A stretch of DNA of 6,184 nucleotides from an uncultured Bacillaceae bacterium (GCA_937958375.1 CALGNY010000011.1:1-6184); one strand, 5' to 3'; counted from the stretch's first letter, positions 1 to 6,166 are shown. Numbers and translations are program-made. The notes: generated by a model not told the origin, from the letters alone.

Positions 1-56
1 TCCGCCAAAGGGCACATCGATGAAGTTCCTTGTGTTGGCTTGAGGCGCCCAGCCTG

Positions 57-116
57 GGGTCAATGCTGGGAGTTAAGGTCGTAGGGCGATCCACAATGGC
101 ATGTGGGCGTTGACCC
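57..116 (+). other. ole: Predicted 5'-domain stem-loop of OLE RNA
   Basis: Bases 57-66 pair with 107-116 over 10 bp with a single G-U pair (64 with 109). A smaller hairpin inside it pairs 91-95 (CCACA) with 102-106 (TGTGG). Competing pairings exist: 48-53 (CCCAGC) is perfectly complementary to 65-70 (GCTGGG), and 46-50 (CGCCC) to 84-88 (GGGCG). The pairing is seen by eye; which alternative forms in the real RNA is not decided. Confidence 0.55.
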
Positions 117-245
117 TACTTCCGTGGAGGCCCATTGTCGTGTTTCGATAATCGCGCTTATTGAGATACGAAATGGGGTATGAACCTGCTTGATAGGGAA
201 AAGCTTATCGGCAGCGTAGCCTGCCTTGAGTGGTAGTTAGGGGAT

Positions 246-303
246 TGCAATTCAGCATATTGAAACGGTCGGCCGCCGCTCTCAGTATGTGGCAACAATT
301 GCA
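246..303 (+). other. ole: Predicted composite stem-loop in the middle of OLE RNA
   Basis: An outer 7-bp perfect helix pairs 246-252 (TGCAATT) with 297-303 (AATTGCA). An inner 9-bp helix pairs 255-263 with 282-290 and contains two G-U pairs. Between them lies an asymmetric internal loop, 253-254 facing 291-296 (GGCAAC). The apical part 264-281 is very GC-rich compared with its surroundings. This is one of the clearest local folds in the noncoding region and supports a structured RNA rather than spacer DNA. Confidence 0.6.
287..297 (+). repeat. 11-nt direct repeat, copy 1
   Basis: ATGTGGCAACA here is identical to 468-478. In this copy the first four bases form the 3' strand of the helix 255-263 with 282-290, GGCAAC falls in an internal loop, and the final A starts the outer helix strand. 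Confidence 0.7.
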
Positions 304-467
304 TGAAATAATTACTGCAAAAGAGGCTAGGAAATGGTCAAAGGTTGTTGAGGAAATCTCCTAGACTGTCGCTACATGCATTTAAATGGGATTATGGTGT
401 GGACTAAGTGGTAATCCAGTCTAGCTGGCGGTGACGCGGCTAAGGCTGCTTTAAAGGGAAACCGCCA

Positions 468-478
468 ATGTGGCAACA
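468..478 (+). repeat. 11-nt direct repeat, copy 2
   Basis: This copy is identical to 287-297. Here the repeat makes up the 5' strand, the GCAA loop and the start of the 3' strand of a small hairpin, so the same bases are used in a different structural setting from copy 1. Confidence 0.7.
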
Positions 479-481
479 CAT
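468..481 (+). other. ole: GNRA-tetraloop hairpin in OLE RNA
   Basis: ATGTG at 468-472 pairs perfectly with CACAT at 477-481 and is capped by GCAA, a GNRA tetraloop. It directly follows the 7-bp stem 426-432 with 461-467. In B. halodurans the KOW-motif protein OapB contacts a hairpin called P13 and helix P12.2 near the 3' side of OLE RNA. This hairpin is a reasonable candidate for P13, but that match is my inference from position. Confidence 0.6.
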
Positions 482-555
482 GGTAGTAGCTTGGGAAAAC
501 CTACTGGACCTAAGCCACAATTTTTACCATTTAAATGTCCATTCCCCGACCTACA

Positions 556-581
556 TAAGCATCAGTTAAAGTATGTGCTTA
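556..581 (+). promoter_or_regulatory. Hairpin at the OLE 3' end, just before the oapA ribosome binding site
   Basis: TAAGCA at 556-561 is complementary to TGCTTA at 576-581. A mutually exclusive alternative pairs ACATA at 553-557 with TATGT at 572-576. No T-tract follows, so this is not a standard intrinsic terminator, which agrees with read-through into oapA. The GAGGG Shine-Dalgarno of oapA begins 4 nt after the hairpin, at 585-589. The hairpin may mark the 3' boundary of OLE or affect oapA translation; both ideas are inference. Confidence 0.4.
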
Positions 582-594
582 AACGAGGGTATTT

Positions 595-1200
595 ATGAAA
601 AAAAACTTATTGAGAAGATCGATAAAATTCAGTATTGGAATCGCCGTTATCACAGCCGTGTTAGCGGCCATTTTTTCAGTTACGTCAAATGCTGCACTCG
701 ATGGGACGAGTTGGTATATCGGGTTGGTTATCGTTTTATTTATTGTATTGATTGGTGTATTCTTTGATATGATGGGTGTAGCTGCAGCAGCAGCTGTTGA
801 ACAACCATTTCACTCCATGGCATCAGAAAAAGTAACCGGTGCACGAGAAGCAATCGTCATTACTCGGAATGCGGACCGATTCGCAACTTTTTGTAATGAT
901 GTCATCGGGGATATTTCAGGGATTATCAGTGGTGCTGCCTCAGCCCTTGTCGTTATCCAATTGGCTGCTGTCATCCCATCTGATTTGAATTCTCTGCAAC
1001 TGATTTTGAATATCGTATTGACAAGCATCGTCGCTGCATTGACTGTTGGCGGAAAAGCAGTAGCGAAGACGTTTGCCATCCACCAATCGACGAAAATCAT
1101 TCTGTTTGCAGGTAAAATATTTGCATTTTTAGACAAAAGATTGCATATTAAGGTTTTACCTGATCTAAAGAAGAAAAATCGGAAAGAAATAAAAACATAA
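595..1200 (+). CDS. oapA: OapA, OLE RNA-associated membrane protein
   Basis: This 201-residue protein is the expected membrane partner of the OLE RNA encoded immediately upstream. In B. halodurans OapA binds OLE RNA directly and brings it to the cell membrane. Four hydrophobic segments are visible, at about residues 11-31, 40-64, 103-127 and 134-158, followed by a fifth, shorter, possibly amphipathic stretch at 167-180. Both ends are strongly basic: MKKNLLRRSIK at the N terminus, and a C-terminal tail from about 181 with many Lys and Arg, suitable for contact with RNA or lipid phosphate. The loop at 78-102 is polar and holds RNADRF at 91-96. Asp58, Asp102 and Asp106 lie in or near membrane segments. 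No enzyme motif is recognised. The ATG at 595 follows GAGGG at 585-589 with 5 nt spacing. The dxs start lies 18 nt past its stop, so the two are probably co-transcribed. Identity rests on topology, size and context. Confidence 0.93.
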   Translation: MKKNLLRRSIKFSIGIAVITAVLAAIFSVTSNAALDGTSWYIGLVIVLFIVLIGVFFDMMGVAAAAAVEQPFHSMASEKVTGAREAIVITRNADRFATFCNDVIGDISGIISGAASALVVIQLAAVIPSDLNSLQLILNIVLTSIVAALTVGGKAVAKTFAIHQSTKIILFAGKIFAFLDKRLHIKVLPDLKKKNRKEIKT

Positions 1201-1218
1201 AGGTGAGGGATCCGGAAT

Positions 1219-3111
1219 ATGGATCTTAAAGGTATTAAGACTCCAACTGATATTAAAAATTGTTCGATCGAGGATTTAAAACAGTTAAGCCAAGAAGTTC
1301 GTGATTTTTTGATTGAAAATTTATCTAAGACAGGCGGACATCTAGGTCCCAATTTAGGTGTTGTGGAGCTGACGCTCGCTCTTCACCATGCTTTTGACAG
1401 TCCAAAAGACAAATTTATTTGGGATGTCGGGCATCAAGCCTATGTCCATAAAATGTTGACGGGCCGTATGGATGATTTCGATACGCTTCGCCAATACAAA
1501 GGCTTGTGTGGATTTCCGAAAAGAAATGAAAGTGAACATGACATTTGGGAAACAGGCCATAGCTCTACCTCACTCTCTGCGGCCATGGGAATGGCCATTG
1601 CAAGAGACTTAAGAGGAGAAGACCACGCCGTCGTCCCTATTATTGGGGATGGGGCATTAACAGGCGGTATGGCATTGGAAGCACTCAATCATATCGGCCA
1701 TGAACGGAAAAACATGATCGTCGTTTTGAATGATAATGAAATGTCCATTGCTCCCAATGTAGGCGCTCTGCACAGTATTTTAGGCAGATTGAGAAGTGGA
1801 CAAAGATATAACTTCGTAAAAGATGAACTCGAGCTATTACTCAAAAAAGTACCGGCAGTCGGAGATCGATTGGCTTCTGCTGCTGAGCGAATTAAAGATA
1901 GTATGAAATATTTGGTTGTCCCAGGCATGTTCTTTGAAGAATTGGGCTTTACGTATTATGGACCAATCGATGGTCATAGCTACGAAGATTTGTTTAAGTC
2001 CATCCGGTATGCCAAAAAAACGGAAGGGCCAATCATCTTACATGTGCTCACGAAAAAAGGAAAAGGCTACCGTCCGGCAGAAAAAGACACAGTCGGTACG
2101 TGGCATGGTGTCGGGCCATATAAAATTGATTCCGGCGAAACCATCAAAAAGAGTGGTTCCGGTCCTGCTTGGAGTAAAGTCATCAGTGATTCGTTAATGA
2201 AAATCGCTGAGAAAGACAAAGAAGTCGTTGCGATAACTCCGGCGATGACCGTCGGCTCTAAACTGGAGGACTTCAAAAAACAATTTCCTGATCGTTTGTT
2301 TGATGTCGGGATCGCCGAACAACACGCAACAACGGTTTCAGGTGGGCTAGCTGCTACGGGTATGAAGCCCTTTCTATCCATTTATTCGACCTTTTTGCAA
2401 CGTGGTTTCGATCAAGTCGTTCACGATATCGCTCGCCAAAACCTTCCAGTCACGTTCGGAATCGATCGGGCGGGACTTGTCGGTGCAGATGGAGAGACGC
2501 ATCAAGGTGTATTCGACATTGCTTTTTTACGTCATTTGCCGAATATGAAAATAATGATGCCTAAAGATGCTGATGAAGCACAACATATGGTTTACACCGC
2601 GTTAAATTACGATGATGGTCCAATGGCCATTCGGTATCCACGTGGAAATGCGAAAGAAAAACCATCAGAAACACCATTTCAATCGATTCCAATCGGTAAA
2701 TGGGAAGTGCTTCGTAATGGACAAGATGCCGTCATTTTAACGTTTGGAACGATGATTGATCTTGCCATGAAAGCAGCGGATCAATTGAGTGAAGAAGGCT
2801 TATCCGTAAGGGTTGTCAATGCCCGATTCATTAAACCGCTGGATGAAGAAATGATTGCCCAGATCGTCAAGGAAAATTTACCGATATTAACGATTGAAGA
2901 GCATGTGCTCCAAGGTGGTTTCGGTAGTGCCGTACTTGAATTGATCGAGCAAAAAGATTATCTATACCCATACGTTTATCGAATGGGACTGCCTGATTAT
3001 TTCATCGAGCACGGCAGTGTCGATGAATTGCTTGAAGAAACGGGATTAACGGTTGAAAACGTCGTCAATAAATTAAAACGTGTCGTACCATCTCAAAAGA
3101 AAAGAGCTTAA
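1219..3111 (+). CDS. dxs: 1-deoxy-D-xylulose-5-phosphate synthase
   Basis: This 630-residue cytoplasmic, thiamine-diphosphate-dependent enzyme joins pyruvate and glyceraldehyde 3-phosphate to make 1-deoxy-D-xylulose 5-phosphate. That is the first step of the MEP isoprenoid pathway and also supplies thiamine and pyridoxal precursors. Visible motifs: GGHLGPNLG at 39-47 with His41; the cofactor motif GDG at 143-145 running to NDN at 171-173; the catalytic glutamate Glu367 in DVGIAEQHA; and a substrate pocket with Arg417, Asp424, His428 and Arg475. From Glu367 on, these equal E. coli positions 370, 420, 427, 431 and 478 with a constant offset of 3. The length matches the family and the sequence closely resembles B. 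subtilis Dxs throughout. The ATG at 1219 follows AGGTGAGGG at 1201-1209. It ends in a double stop, TAA TGA. All key residues are present, so it should be active. Confidence 0.98.
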   Translation: MDLKGIKTPTDIKNCSIEDLKQLSQEVRDFLIENLSKTGGHLGPNLGVVELTLALHHAFDSPKDKFIWDVGHQAYVHKMLTGRMDDFDTLRQYKGLCGFPKRNESEHDIWETGHSSTSLSAAMGMAIARDLRGEDHAVVPIIGDGALTGGMALEALNHIGHERKNMIVVLNDNEMSIAPNVGALHSILGRLRSGQRYNFVKDELELLLKKVPAVGDRLASAAERIKDSMKYLVVPGMFFEELGFTYYGPIDGHSYEDLFKSIRYAKKTEGPIILHVLTKKGKGYRPAEKDTVGTWHGVGPYKIDSGETIKKSGSGPAWSKVISDSLMKIAEKDKEVVAITPAMTVGSKLEDFKKQFPDRLFDVGIAEQHATTVSGGLAATGMKPFLSIYSTFLQRGFDQVVHDIARQNLPVTFGIDRAGLVGADGETHQGVFDIAFLRHLPNMKIMMPKDADEAQHMVYTALNYDDGPMAIRYPRGNAKEKPSETPFQSIPIGKWEVLRNGQDAVILTFGTMIDLAMKAADQLSEEGLSVRVVNARFIKPLDEEMIAQIVKENLPILTIEEHVLQGGFGSAVLELIEQKDYLYPYVYRMGLPDYFIEHGSVDELLEETGLTVENVVNKLKRVVPSQKKRA

Positions 3112-3114
3112 TGA

Positions 3115-3936
3115 ATGAAGAAAGTTCGCTTAGATACCTTATTAGTCGAAAAAGGATATTTTGAGACTAGAGAAAAAGCCAAGCGATCAATTATGGCCGG
3201 TCTTGTTCGCTCCGATCACTCGCTGTTGGACAAACCGGGCATGAAAATTGATCCTGAAACGAATATCACAGTTAAAGGCAAAGGAATCCCCTATGTTAGT
3301 AGGGGAGGCTTAAAGCTGGAAAAAGCATTACATCAGTTTGAAGTTGATCTGACCGACAAATTGGTGATGGATATCGGTTCTTCCACTGGTGGTTTTACGG
3401 ACTGTGCATTAGCTTTCGGTGCCAAAGAAGTGTATGCGATTGATGTTGGTTACAACCAGCTTGATTGGAAACTCAGAAGCGATCCACGTGTCCATGTGAT
3501 GGAAAGAACGAACTTTCGCTATGTCACACCAGAGGACCTCCAGCACGGGAAGCCAGACTTTGTCGTGACGGATGTTTCTTTTATCTCCCTTCGATTGATC
3601 TTCCCCGTCATCAAAACACTCGTTCAAAATCATACGAACATCATTGCTTTGATCAAACCCCAATTCGAAGCCGGGAGAGATGAGGTCGGAAAGAAAGGGA
3701 TTGTTCGTGAAGCAAAAACTCATTTCAACGTCGTACGAGAAATAACGGATTTCATCCAATCTGAAGGTTTTTCAGCCGTCGATCTTGATTATTCACCCAT
3801 TACGGGTGGTGATGGAAACATCGAATTTTTGCTTCATGCCAGATATTCGGCCGATGAAGAACCATTCAATGTCGTTAGCGAAAAAATCCAAGAAGTGGTA
3901 CAGTTAGCTCATGAAACATTCAAACGACAGAAATAG
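3115..3936 (+). CDS. tlyA: TlyA-family rRNA 2'-O-methyltransferase (YqxC)
   Basis: This 273-residue protein belongs to the TlyA/YqxC family of SAM-dependent ribose methyltransferases, which modify rRNA cytidines: C1920 of 23S, and in some members also C1409 of 16S. An S4 RNA-binding domain covers about residues 3-65. An FtsJ-like Rossmann methyltransferase fold follows, with the SAM-binding loop DIGSSTGGFTD at 86-96 and Asp110 at the end of the second strand. A K-D-K-E set typical of 2'-O-methyltransferases is visible as Lys67, Asp153, Lys181 (in KPQFEAG) and Glu237 (in GNIEFLL). The short length fits the type I group reported to act on 23S rRNA only; this is inference. It starts 3 nt after the dxs stop with only a weak upstream GAG, which suggests translational coupling. 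Some relatives are labelled hemolysins, but the motifs support the methyltransferase role. Confidence 0.95.
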   Translation: MKKVRLDTLLVEKGYFETREKAKRSIMAGLVRSDHSLLDKPGMKIDPETNITVKGKGIPYVSRGGLKLEKALHQFEVDLTDKLVMDIGSSTGGFTDCALAFGAKEVYAIDVGYNQLDWKLRSDPRVHVMERTNFRYVTPEDLQHGKPDFVVTDVSFISLRLIFPVIKTLVQNHTNIIALIKPQFEAGRDEVGKKGIVREAKTHFNVVREITDFIQSEGFSAVDLDYSPITGGDGNIEFLLHARYSADEEPFNVVSEKIQEVVQLAHETFKRQK

Positions 3937-3953
3937 GAATATGTTTAGATAGC

Positions 3954-3968
3954 GAGGAATGACGGGTG
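3954..3968 (+). promoter_or_regulatory. argR: Ribosome binding site and GTG start of argR
   Basis: GAGG at 3954-3957 is followed after 8 nt by GTG at 3966. The next in-frame ATG is at codon 10 and would remove conserved N-terminal residues, so the GTG start is preferred. Confidence 0.8.
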
Positions 3969-4418
3969 AAAAAAACGCAACGATTAATTAAAATGCGGGA
4001 AATTATCTCAACATATGTGATTGAAACACAAGATGAATTGGTCCGTAAATTCAATGAGCTAGGGTATCCTGTAACACAAGCGACCATTTCACGGGACATC
4101 AAGGAATTACAGCTTGTTAAGGTTCCCACTGACAAAGGGACATACAAATACAGCTTACCAATCAAACCGACAGGAAATCCGAGCGAAAAGCTTTCCAGAG
4201 CATTGGCAGACAACCTCGTAACGATTGACCAAGCCAATTACTTTATCGTCCTGAAGACACTGCCAGGGAACGCACAATCTGTTGGTGCACTTATCGATCA
4301 ATTGGATTGGCAGGAGATGATGGGCAGTATTTGTGGTGATGACACTTGTTTGATTATTTGCCGTTCTGAAGATGACCGGGAACAAGTTTATCGTCGTTTC
4401 ATGGGAATGCTCAACTAA
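3966..4418 (+). CDS. argR: Arginine repressor ArgR/AhrC
   Basis: This 150-residue transcription factor senses arginine, represses arginine biosynthesis and, in Bacillus, activates arginine catabolism. The N-terminal winged helix-turn-helix covers about 1-70, with the recognition region VTQATISRDIKEL at 36-48 and Ser42-Arg43 in the recognition helix. A linker leads to the C-terminal oligomerisation and arginine-binding domain at about 80-149, with GNAQSVGALID at 101-111 and the GDDT motif at 124-127, whose Asp125 and Asp126 contact arginine in family structures. Length and motifs match B. subtilis AhrC closely. Translation begins at GTG 3966; the first residues, MKKTQRLIKMREII, align with the family start, and GAGG at 3954-3957 lies 8 nt upstream. 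I see no arginine operator in the short upstream gap, so the window gives no sign of autoregulation. Confidence 0.97.
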   Translation: MKKTQRLIKMREIISTYVIETQDELVRKFNELGYPVTQATISRDIKELQLVKVPTDKGTYKYSLPIKPTGNPSEKLSRALADNLVTIDQANYFIVLKTLPGNAQSVGALIDQLDWQEMMGSICGDDTCLIICRSEDDREQVYRRFMGMLN

Positions 4419-4420
4419 TT

Positions 4421-4435
4421 GGGGTGACAAAGATG
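4421..4435 (+). promoter_or_regulatory. recN: Ribosome binding site deciding the recN start
   Basis: GGGGTGA at 4421-4427 is complementary to the 16S rRNA tail apart from one base and lies 5-6 nt before ATG 4433. An in-frame GTG at 4424 is part of this Shine-Dalgarno itself and is therefore an unlikely start. The family also begins at the residue encoded by 4433. Confidence 0.85.
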
Positions 4436-6166
4436 TTAGGCCAAATCACGATAAAAGACTTTGCGATCATTGATGAAATCACGTTGAATTTCAAAGACGG
4501 TTTGACGGTATTGACTGGGGAAACAGGTGCTGGTAAATCCATTATTATTGATGCGATCCAGTTACTTGCTGGGGCCCGAGCCTCCGTTGAGTACGTTCGC
4601 CATAACCAAGACCAAGCAAGCATTGAAGGCTTGTTTTTTCTTGATGACGATGATCATGAGGTCTACAAGGTCCTTTCTCAATTCAACTTACCGAAGGATG
4701 AAGAGGGAAACATTATTCTGGAAAGATACATAACAGCTAAAGGTAAAAGCATTTGTCGCGTGAACCATAAATTAGTTACCTTGGCTATTTTAAAAGAAGT
4801 TGGCAGTAAATTAATCGATATCCATAGCCAGCATGAAACACAATCGTTGATGAATCCGGATGAACATATTGAGTTATTGGACTTTTTCGGTCAAGAACGA
4901 ATTGAGACATCCAAAAATAATTACCTTTCTGTATATCAAGAGCTGAAGAAAATCGAAAAGAGATATCAAGACTTGTCAGAGAATGAGCAAAAGACAACCG
5001 AACGCTCTGATTTGTTGACATTTCAGCTCAGTGAACTTCATGAGGCTAATTTGGAGCCAAATGAGGACGAAGAGCTTGAAAATGAGCGGAATCAATTGGT
5101 GAATTATGAACGGATTTATGAAGGCCTGCAAACGGCTTACAATTCATTACACGGTGAAAACAGAGGACTTGATTTTCTTTCTCATTCCATGAATGCCTTA
5201 GAGCAAATTGAAGATGTGGATGATCGTTTGGCACAACTGTCCGAACAAATGAAGTCAGCCTATTTTGCAATTGAGGAACTAAGCTTCGATGTACGGAACG
5301 AATTGGAGACCATGGAATATCACCCGGGACGATTGGATGAAATTGAATCCCGATTATTCGAGTTAAATCGTCTGAAACGTAAGTATGCGAAAACACTGGA
5401 TGGTCTGATGAGTCACATGGCTCAATTAGAAGAAGAATTGGAACAAATCGAAAATAAAGACAGTCATCTTCAAGCATTCGAAAAACAGATCCAAGAGCTT
5501 ACCAAAGACGCACTGATTGAAGCTGAACAACTACATGAAATTCGAAAGAAAATCGGTAAAGAGCTTGCTGAGGATATTCACCAGGAATTGAAGGACTTAT
5601 ATTTGGATAAAGCCGTGTTTGAAATCGACTTTGAGCAACCCAAAGGTGATATCCAATGGAAAAACAAAAAAATCCGTCTGACAAAAGAAGGATTTGACCA
5701 AATTCAATTCATGATCAGCACGAATCCTGGAGAGCCTGTCAAACCGCTGCATAAGGTTGCCTCCGGCGGTGAAATATCCAGAATCATGCTTGCAATTAAA
5801 CGGATTTTTTCAAAACACCAAGGAATTACAAGTGTCATTTTTGATGAAGTCGATACGGGTGTCAGTGGTCGCGTCGCTCAGGCGATTGCCCAAAAGATAT
5901 TCGATATTTCAAGGAGTTCACAAGTATTGTGCATTACTCACCTACCACAAGTTGCAGCGATGGCTGATCATCACTATCGGATTGAAAAAATTCAAGAAAA
6001 TGATGACCAAACGACCCATACAACGGTCAACTTGTTGTCAGATGATGCGTCAGTCGAAGAAATCGGTCGGATGATCTCGGGGGAAACGATGACGGAAACA
6101 ACACGTCAGCATGCACAAGAATTAATCGATCAATCCAACGAAATCAAAAATCAAACTCAAGCTTAA
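4433..6166 (+). CDS. recN: DNA repair protein RecN
   Basis: This is a 577-residue SMC-like ATPase that acts early in the recombinational repair of double-strand breaks, gathering at broken ends and helping RecA-dependent repair. The ABC-type head is split. The N-terminal part carries Walker A GETGAGKS at 29-36 and a conserved DIHSQHE stretch at 129-135. The C-terminal part carries the signature ASGGE at 443-447, Walker B VIFDE at 468-472 with catalytic Glu472, the D-loop region DTGVSG at 474-479, and the switch histidine His503 in ITHLPQVA. Between them, about 155-385 is rich in Glu, Lys, Gln and Leu and has the character of two coiled-coil arms. The chosen ATG 4433 gives MLGQITIKDF, which aligns with the family start, 14 nt past argR. 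The gene ends in a double TAA and is complete, with no missing motif. In Bacillus, recN is LexA-regulated in some species; no SOS box is evident in the short upstream gap. Confidence 0.97.
   Translation: MLGQITIKDFAIIDEITLNFKDGLTVLTGETGAGKSIIIDAIQLLAGARASVEYVRHNQDQASIEGLFFLDDDDHEVYKVLSQFNLPKDEEGNIILERYITAKGKSICRVNHKLVTLAILKEVGSKLIDIHSQHETQSLMNPDEHIELLDFFGQERIETSKNNYLSVYQELKKIEKRYQDLSENEQKTTERSDLLTFQLSELHEANLEPNEDEELENERNQLVNYERIYEGLQTAYNSLHGENRGLDFLSHSMNALEQIEDVDDRLAQLSEQMKSAYFAIEELSFDVRNELETMEYHPGRLDEIESRLFELNRLKRKYAKTLDGLMSHMAQLEEELEQIENKDSHLQAFEKQIQELTKDALIEAEQLHEIRKKIGKELAEDIHQELKDLYLDKAVFEIDFEQPKGDIQWKNKKIRLTKEGFDQIQFMISTNPGEPVKPLHKVASGGEISRIMLAIKRIFSKHQGITSVIFDEVDTGVSGRVAQAIAQKIFDISRSSQVLCITHLPQVAAMADHHYRIEKIQENDDQTTHTTVNLLSDDASVEEIGRMISGETMTETTRQHAQELIDQSNEIKNQTQA

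Larger units (their letters stand above)
379..537 (+). other. ole: Predicted long-range helix closing the 3' domain of OLE RNA
   Basis: The self-complementary decamer CATTTAAATG occurs at 379-388 and again at 528-537. With one more base each (389 G, 527 C) the two copies can form an uninterrupted 11-bp helix that encloses a domain of about 137 nt. Inside lie the stem 426-432 with 461-467 (TGGCGGT and ACCGCCA), a small stem 436-440 with 445-449 capped by TAAG, and the GNRA hairpin at 468-481. The pairing is read from the sequence; covariation has not been tested. Confidence 0.55.
1..584 (+). ncRNA. ole: OLE RNA (ornate, large, extremophilic noncoding RNA)
   Basis: This stretch has no plausible protein gene, yet it is packed with complementary segments that can form helices. 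Examples are 57-66 with 107-116, 246-252 with 297-303, 255-263 with 282-290, 327-332 with 359-364, 426-432 with 461-467, a GCAA-capped hairpin at 468-481, and a long-range match of 379-389 with 527-537. Its length of nearly 600 nt, its orientation and its place directly before a small basic membrane protein and dxs fit OLE RNA. From the literature on Bacillus halodurans, OLE RNA is abundant, binds OapA and other Oap proteins, goes to the membrane, and supports tolerance of ethanol and cold and Mg2+ homeostasis. The identification rests on recognition, context and folding potential, since no covariance search could be run. The 5' end may lie left of the window. The 3' end is uncertain to some tens of bases and is placed just before the oapA ribosome binding site. 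Confidence 0.93.

Noticed and set aside
426..467. Possible kink-turn at the stem 426-432 with 461-467, with GA at 433-434 facing GA at 458-459
   Set aside because: OLE RNA is reported to hold a kink-turn bound by OapC, but here an extra A at 460 and a large loop instead of a 3-nt bulge do not fit the motif well.
1..594. CRISPR array, tRNA, rRNA or T-box/riboswitch as explanation of the gene-free region
   Set aside because: There are no regularly spaced repeats, no tRNA cloverleaf or rRNA sequence, no T-box motif and no terminator; the size and context fit OLE RNA much better.
573..767. Small + strand reading frame of 64 codons starting at ATG 573
   Set aside because: It overlaps oapA in another frame, lacks a Shine-Dalgarno, starts within a predicted hairpin, and has no recognisable protein character.
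1018..1050. TTGACA at 1018-1023 as a possible promoter -35 for dxs
   Set aside because: No fitting -10 element lies at the right distance and the site is inside oapA, so an internal promoter is not supported.
810..1352. Antisense reading frame of 180 codons opposite oapA and the start of dxs
   Set aside because: It is opposite two well-supported genes, resembles no family I know, and fits a chance open frame mirrored from coding sequence.
3937..3965. Search for a terminator or arginine operator between tlyA and argR
   Set aside because: The 29-nt gap contains only the argR ribosome binding site region; no stem with T-tract or AhrC-like operator is visible.
5046..5477. Antisense reading frame of 143 codons within recN
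   Set aside because: It lies wholly opposite the RecN coiled-coil region, has no ribosome binding site or recognisable motif, and recN is clearly real.
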